Shown here piece after piece: positions 63,419 through 64,000 of a stretch of DNA of 64,000 nucleotides; the first letter of the stretch is position 1, and the number at the start of each line of letters is the position of its first letter. The notes beneath the pieces were generated by a model. It was not told the origin of the DNA and made no database searches. It was given only the letters and a program-made list of their open reading frames with translations. Origin of the DNA: Hymenobacter busanensis (GTDB lineage Bacteria > Bacteroidota > Bacteroidia > Cytophagales > Hymenobacteraceae). The translations under genes were made by a program, and so were the position numbers. The stretch is taken from the NCBI RefSeq assembly GCF_008727865.1, contig NZ_VTWU01000003.1, forward strand, positions 558,001 to 622,000. Reading direction: 5' to 3'.

Positions 63419-64000
63419 ATGCAACAGCCAACGCATCCGGCCTTAGAGGCCACGAAAGCCGCCGCCGTAGCCGAAGTCAAAGGCCCCGACAAAGTGGTGG
63501 TGAAAGCCGGCGACCCGCCCGTGGCCGTGCCCAAGGTGGACGACCTGTTCAAGGCCTTTGAGCAGTACCGCACCGTCACCGTGCCGCAGCTCATCGCCGC
63601 CGCCGTGGCCACCGCCACGCAGGCCACGCTCGAGAGCGTGCAACTGGTGCTCAACCAGCAAGCCACGGCCAACGCCAACGCGCTAACGGCGCAAGCCCAA
63701 GCCTTTGCCGCCTCCTTGGGCGGGTATGCCACCACGGCCGCGCTCGACGGCAAGGCCAACGCCTCGACCGTGCAGGGCCTGAGCCAAACCCTCAACACCT
63801 TGACCGGCACCACGCTGCCGGGCCTGCAGCAAACCGTCACGCAGCACACCGCCGATTTGGGCAACCGCCTGCGCAAGGACCAAGCCGACGCCACCGCGTT
63901 TCCGCTCGGCGTGCCGGCCTCGCAGGACATGGGCAAGGCGGTGCAGAAGTCGGAGTTGGCCGGGGGCATCCAGCGGCCCTACCGGGTCTTCCAGAACGTG
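63419..64000 (+). CDS. Coiled-coil tail fibre-associated protein (partial)
   Basis: Open frame of 194 codons from the ATG at 63419 to the window edge without a stop. Ala/Thr/Gln-rich with heptad-like helices (ATLESVQLVLNQQATANANA, GLSQTLNTLTGTTLPGLQQT), as in trimeric fibre stalks. It starts 3 bp after the fibre stop. The C-terminal part lies outside the window. Confidence 0.65.
   Translation, partial: MQQPTHPALEATKAAAVAEVKGPDKVVVKAGDPPVAVPKVDDLFKAFEQYRTVTVPQLIAAAVATATQATLESVQLVLNQQATANANALTAQAQAFAASLGGYATTAALDGKANASTVQGLSQTLNTLTGTTLPGLQQTVTQHTADLGNRLRKDQADATAFPLGVPASQDMGKAVQKSELAGGIQRPYRVFQNV

Larger units (their letters stand above)
26800..64000. mobile_element. Siphovirus-type prophage, right end not in window
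   Basis: A continuous set of phage genes: repressor, Rha, S24 peptidase, Dam, DUF1376, DnaB-like ATPase, TerS, TerL, portal, MuF-like, scaffold, capsid, tail chaperones with frameshift, tape measure, hub and fibres. The left border is set by the tRNA-like attL and by the switch from chromosomal to phage genes between 26400 and 26894. No integrase, holin, endolysin or right att site is seen, so at least some of the element lies beyond base 64000. Confidence 0.9.

Overview
The window is a piece of a GC-rich Bacteroidota genome, most likely a Hymenobacter or close relative. The signs are type IX secretion (T9SS) C-terminal sorting domains, a GH97 enzyme, a reporter-propeller histidine kinase, and promoter-like elements of the Bacteroidota TTTG / TAnnTTTG kind. 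Identification is by protein and motif recognition only; no database search was run.

Layout. Bases 1-9300: a propeller-type sensor kinase converges on a LuxR-type response regulator, followed by two secreted proteins, one with a T9SS sorting domain and one with a tail-fibre-like S74 chaperone architecture. These two share a nearly identical upstream element. Bases 9300-11500: a GH97 alpha-glucosidase-like enzyme. Bases 12000-15000: a three-gene arsenic methylation / arsenosugar cluster (arsM, arsS, TIGR04282-type glycosyltransferase). Bases 15000-18600: a small SpoIIAA-like protein and a secreted PL1 pectate lyase with an 18-bp palindrome upstream. Bases 18600-26400: a surface polysaccharide region (GT4, UbiA-type prenyltransferase, ABC exporter permease and ATPase, methyltransferase, acyltransferase, GT2).

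From about 26.8 kb to the right edge (64 kb) lies a siphovirus-type prophage that is not closed within the window. Its left end looks like the 3' end of a tRNA gene (candidate attL). No integrase is visible, so integrase and the other att site should lie beyond base 64000. Order: HTH repressor with divergent operators, Rha-like regulator, a stand-alone S24 (LexA-C-terminal) peptidase, small early genes, Dam methylase, a ribbon-helix-helix autoregulator, ASCH and HNH-like proteins, DUF1376 replication protein, DnaB-like ATPase, many small ORFs, terminase small and large, portal, MuF-like protein, scaffold, capsid, connectors, zincin-like protein, tail assembly chaperones with a -1 frameshift site, tape measure, two signal-peptide cargo genes, tail hub and tail fibre genes.

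The most notable new structure is a family of seven promoter-like elements (CTTTC, 22 nt, NTTTG, always the same spacing), each just upstream of a late transcription unit and three of them paired with a terminator. A second regulatory set is a 16-bp operator (TACCGAA-NN-TTCGGTA type) repeated in the immunity region and again between the promoter boxes of a second early unit.
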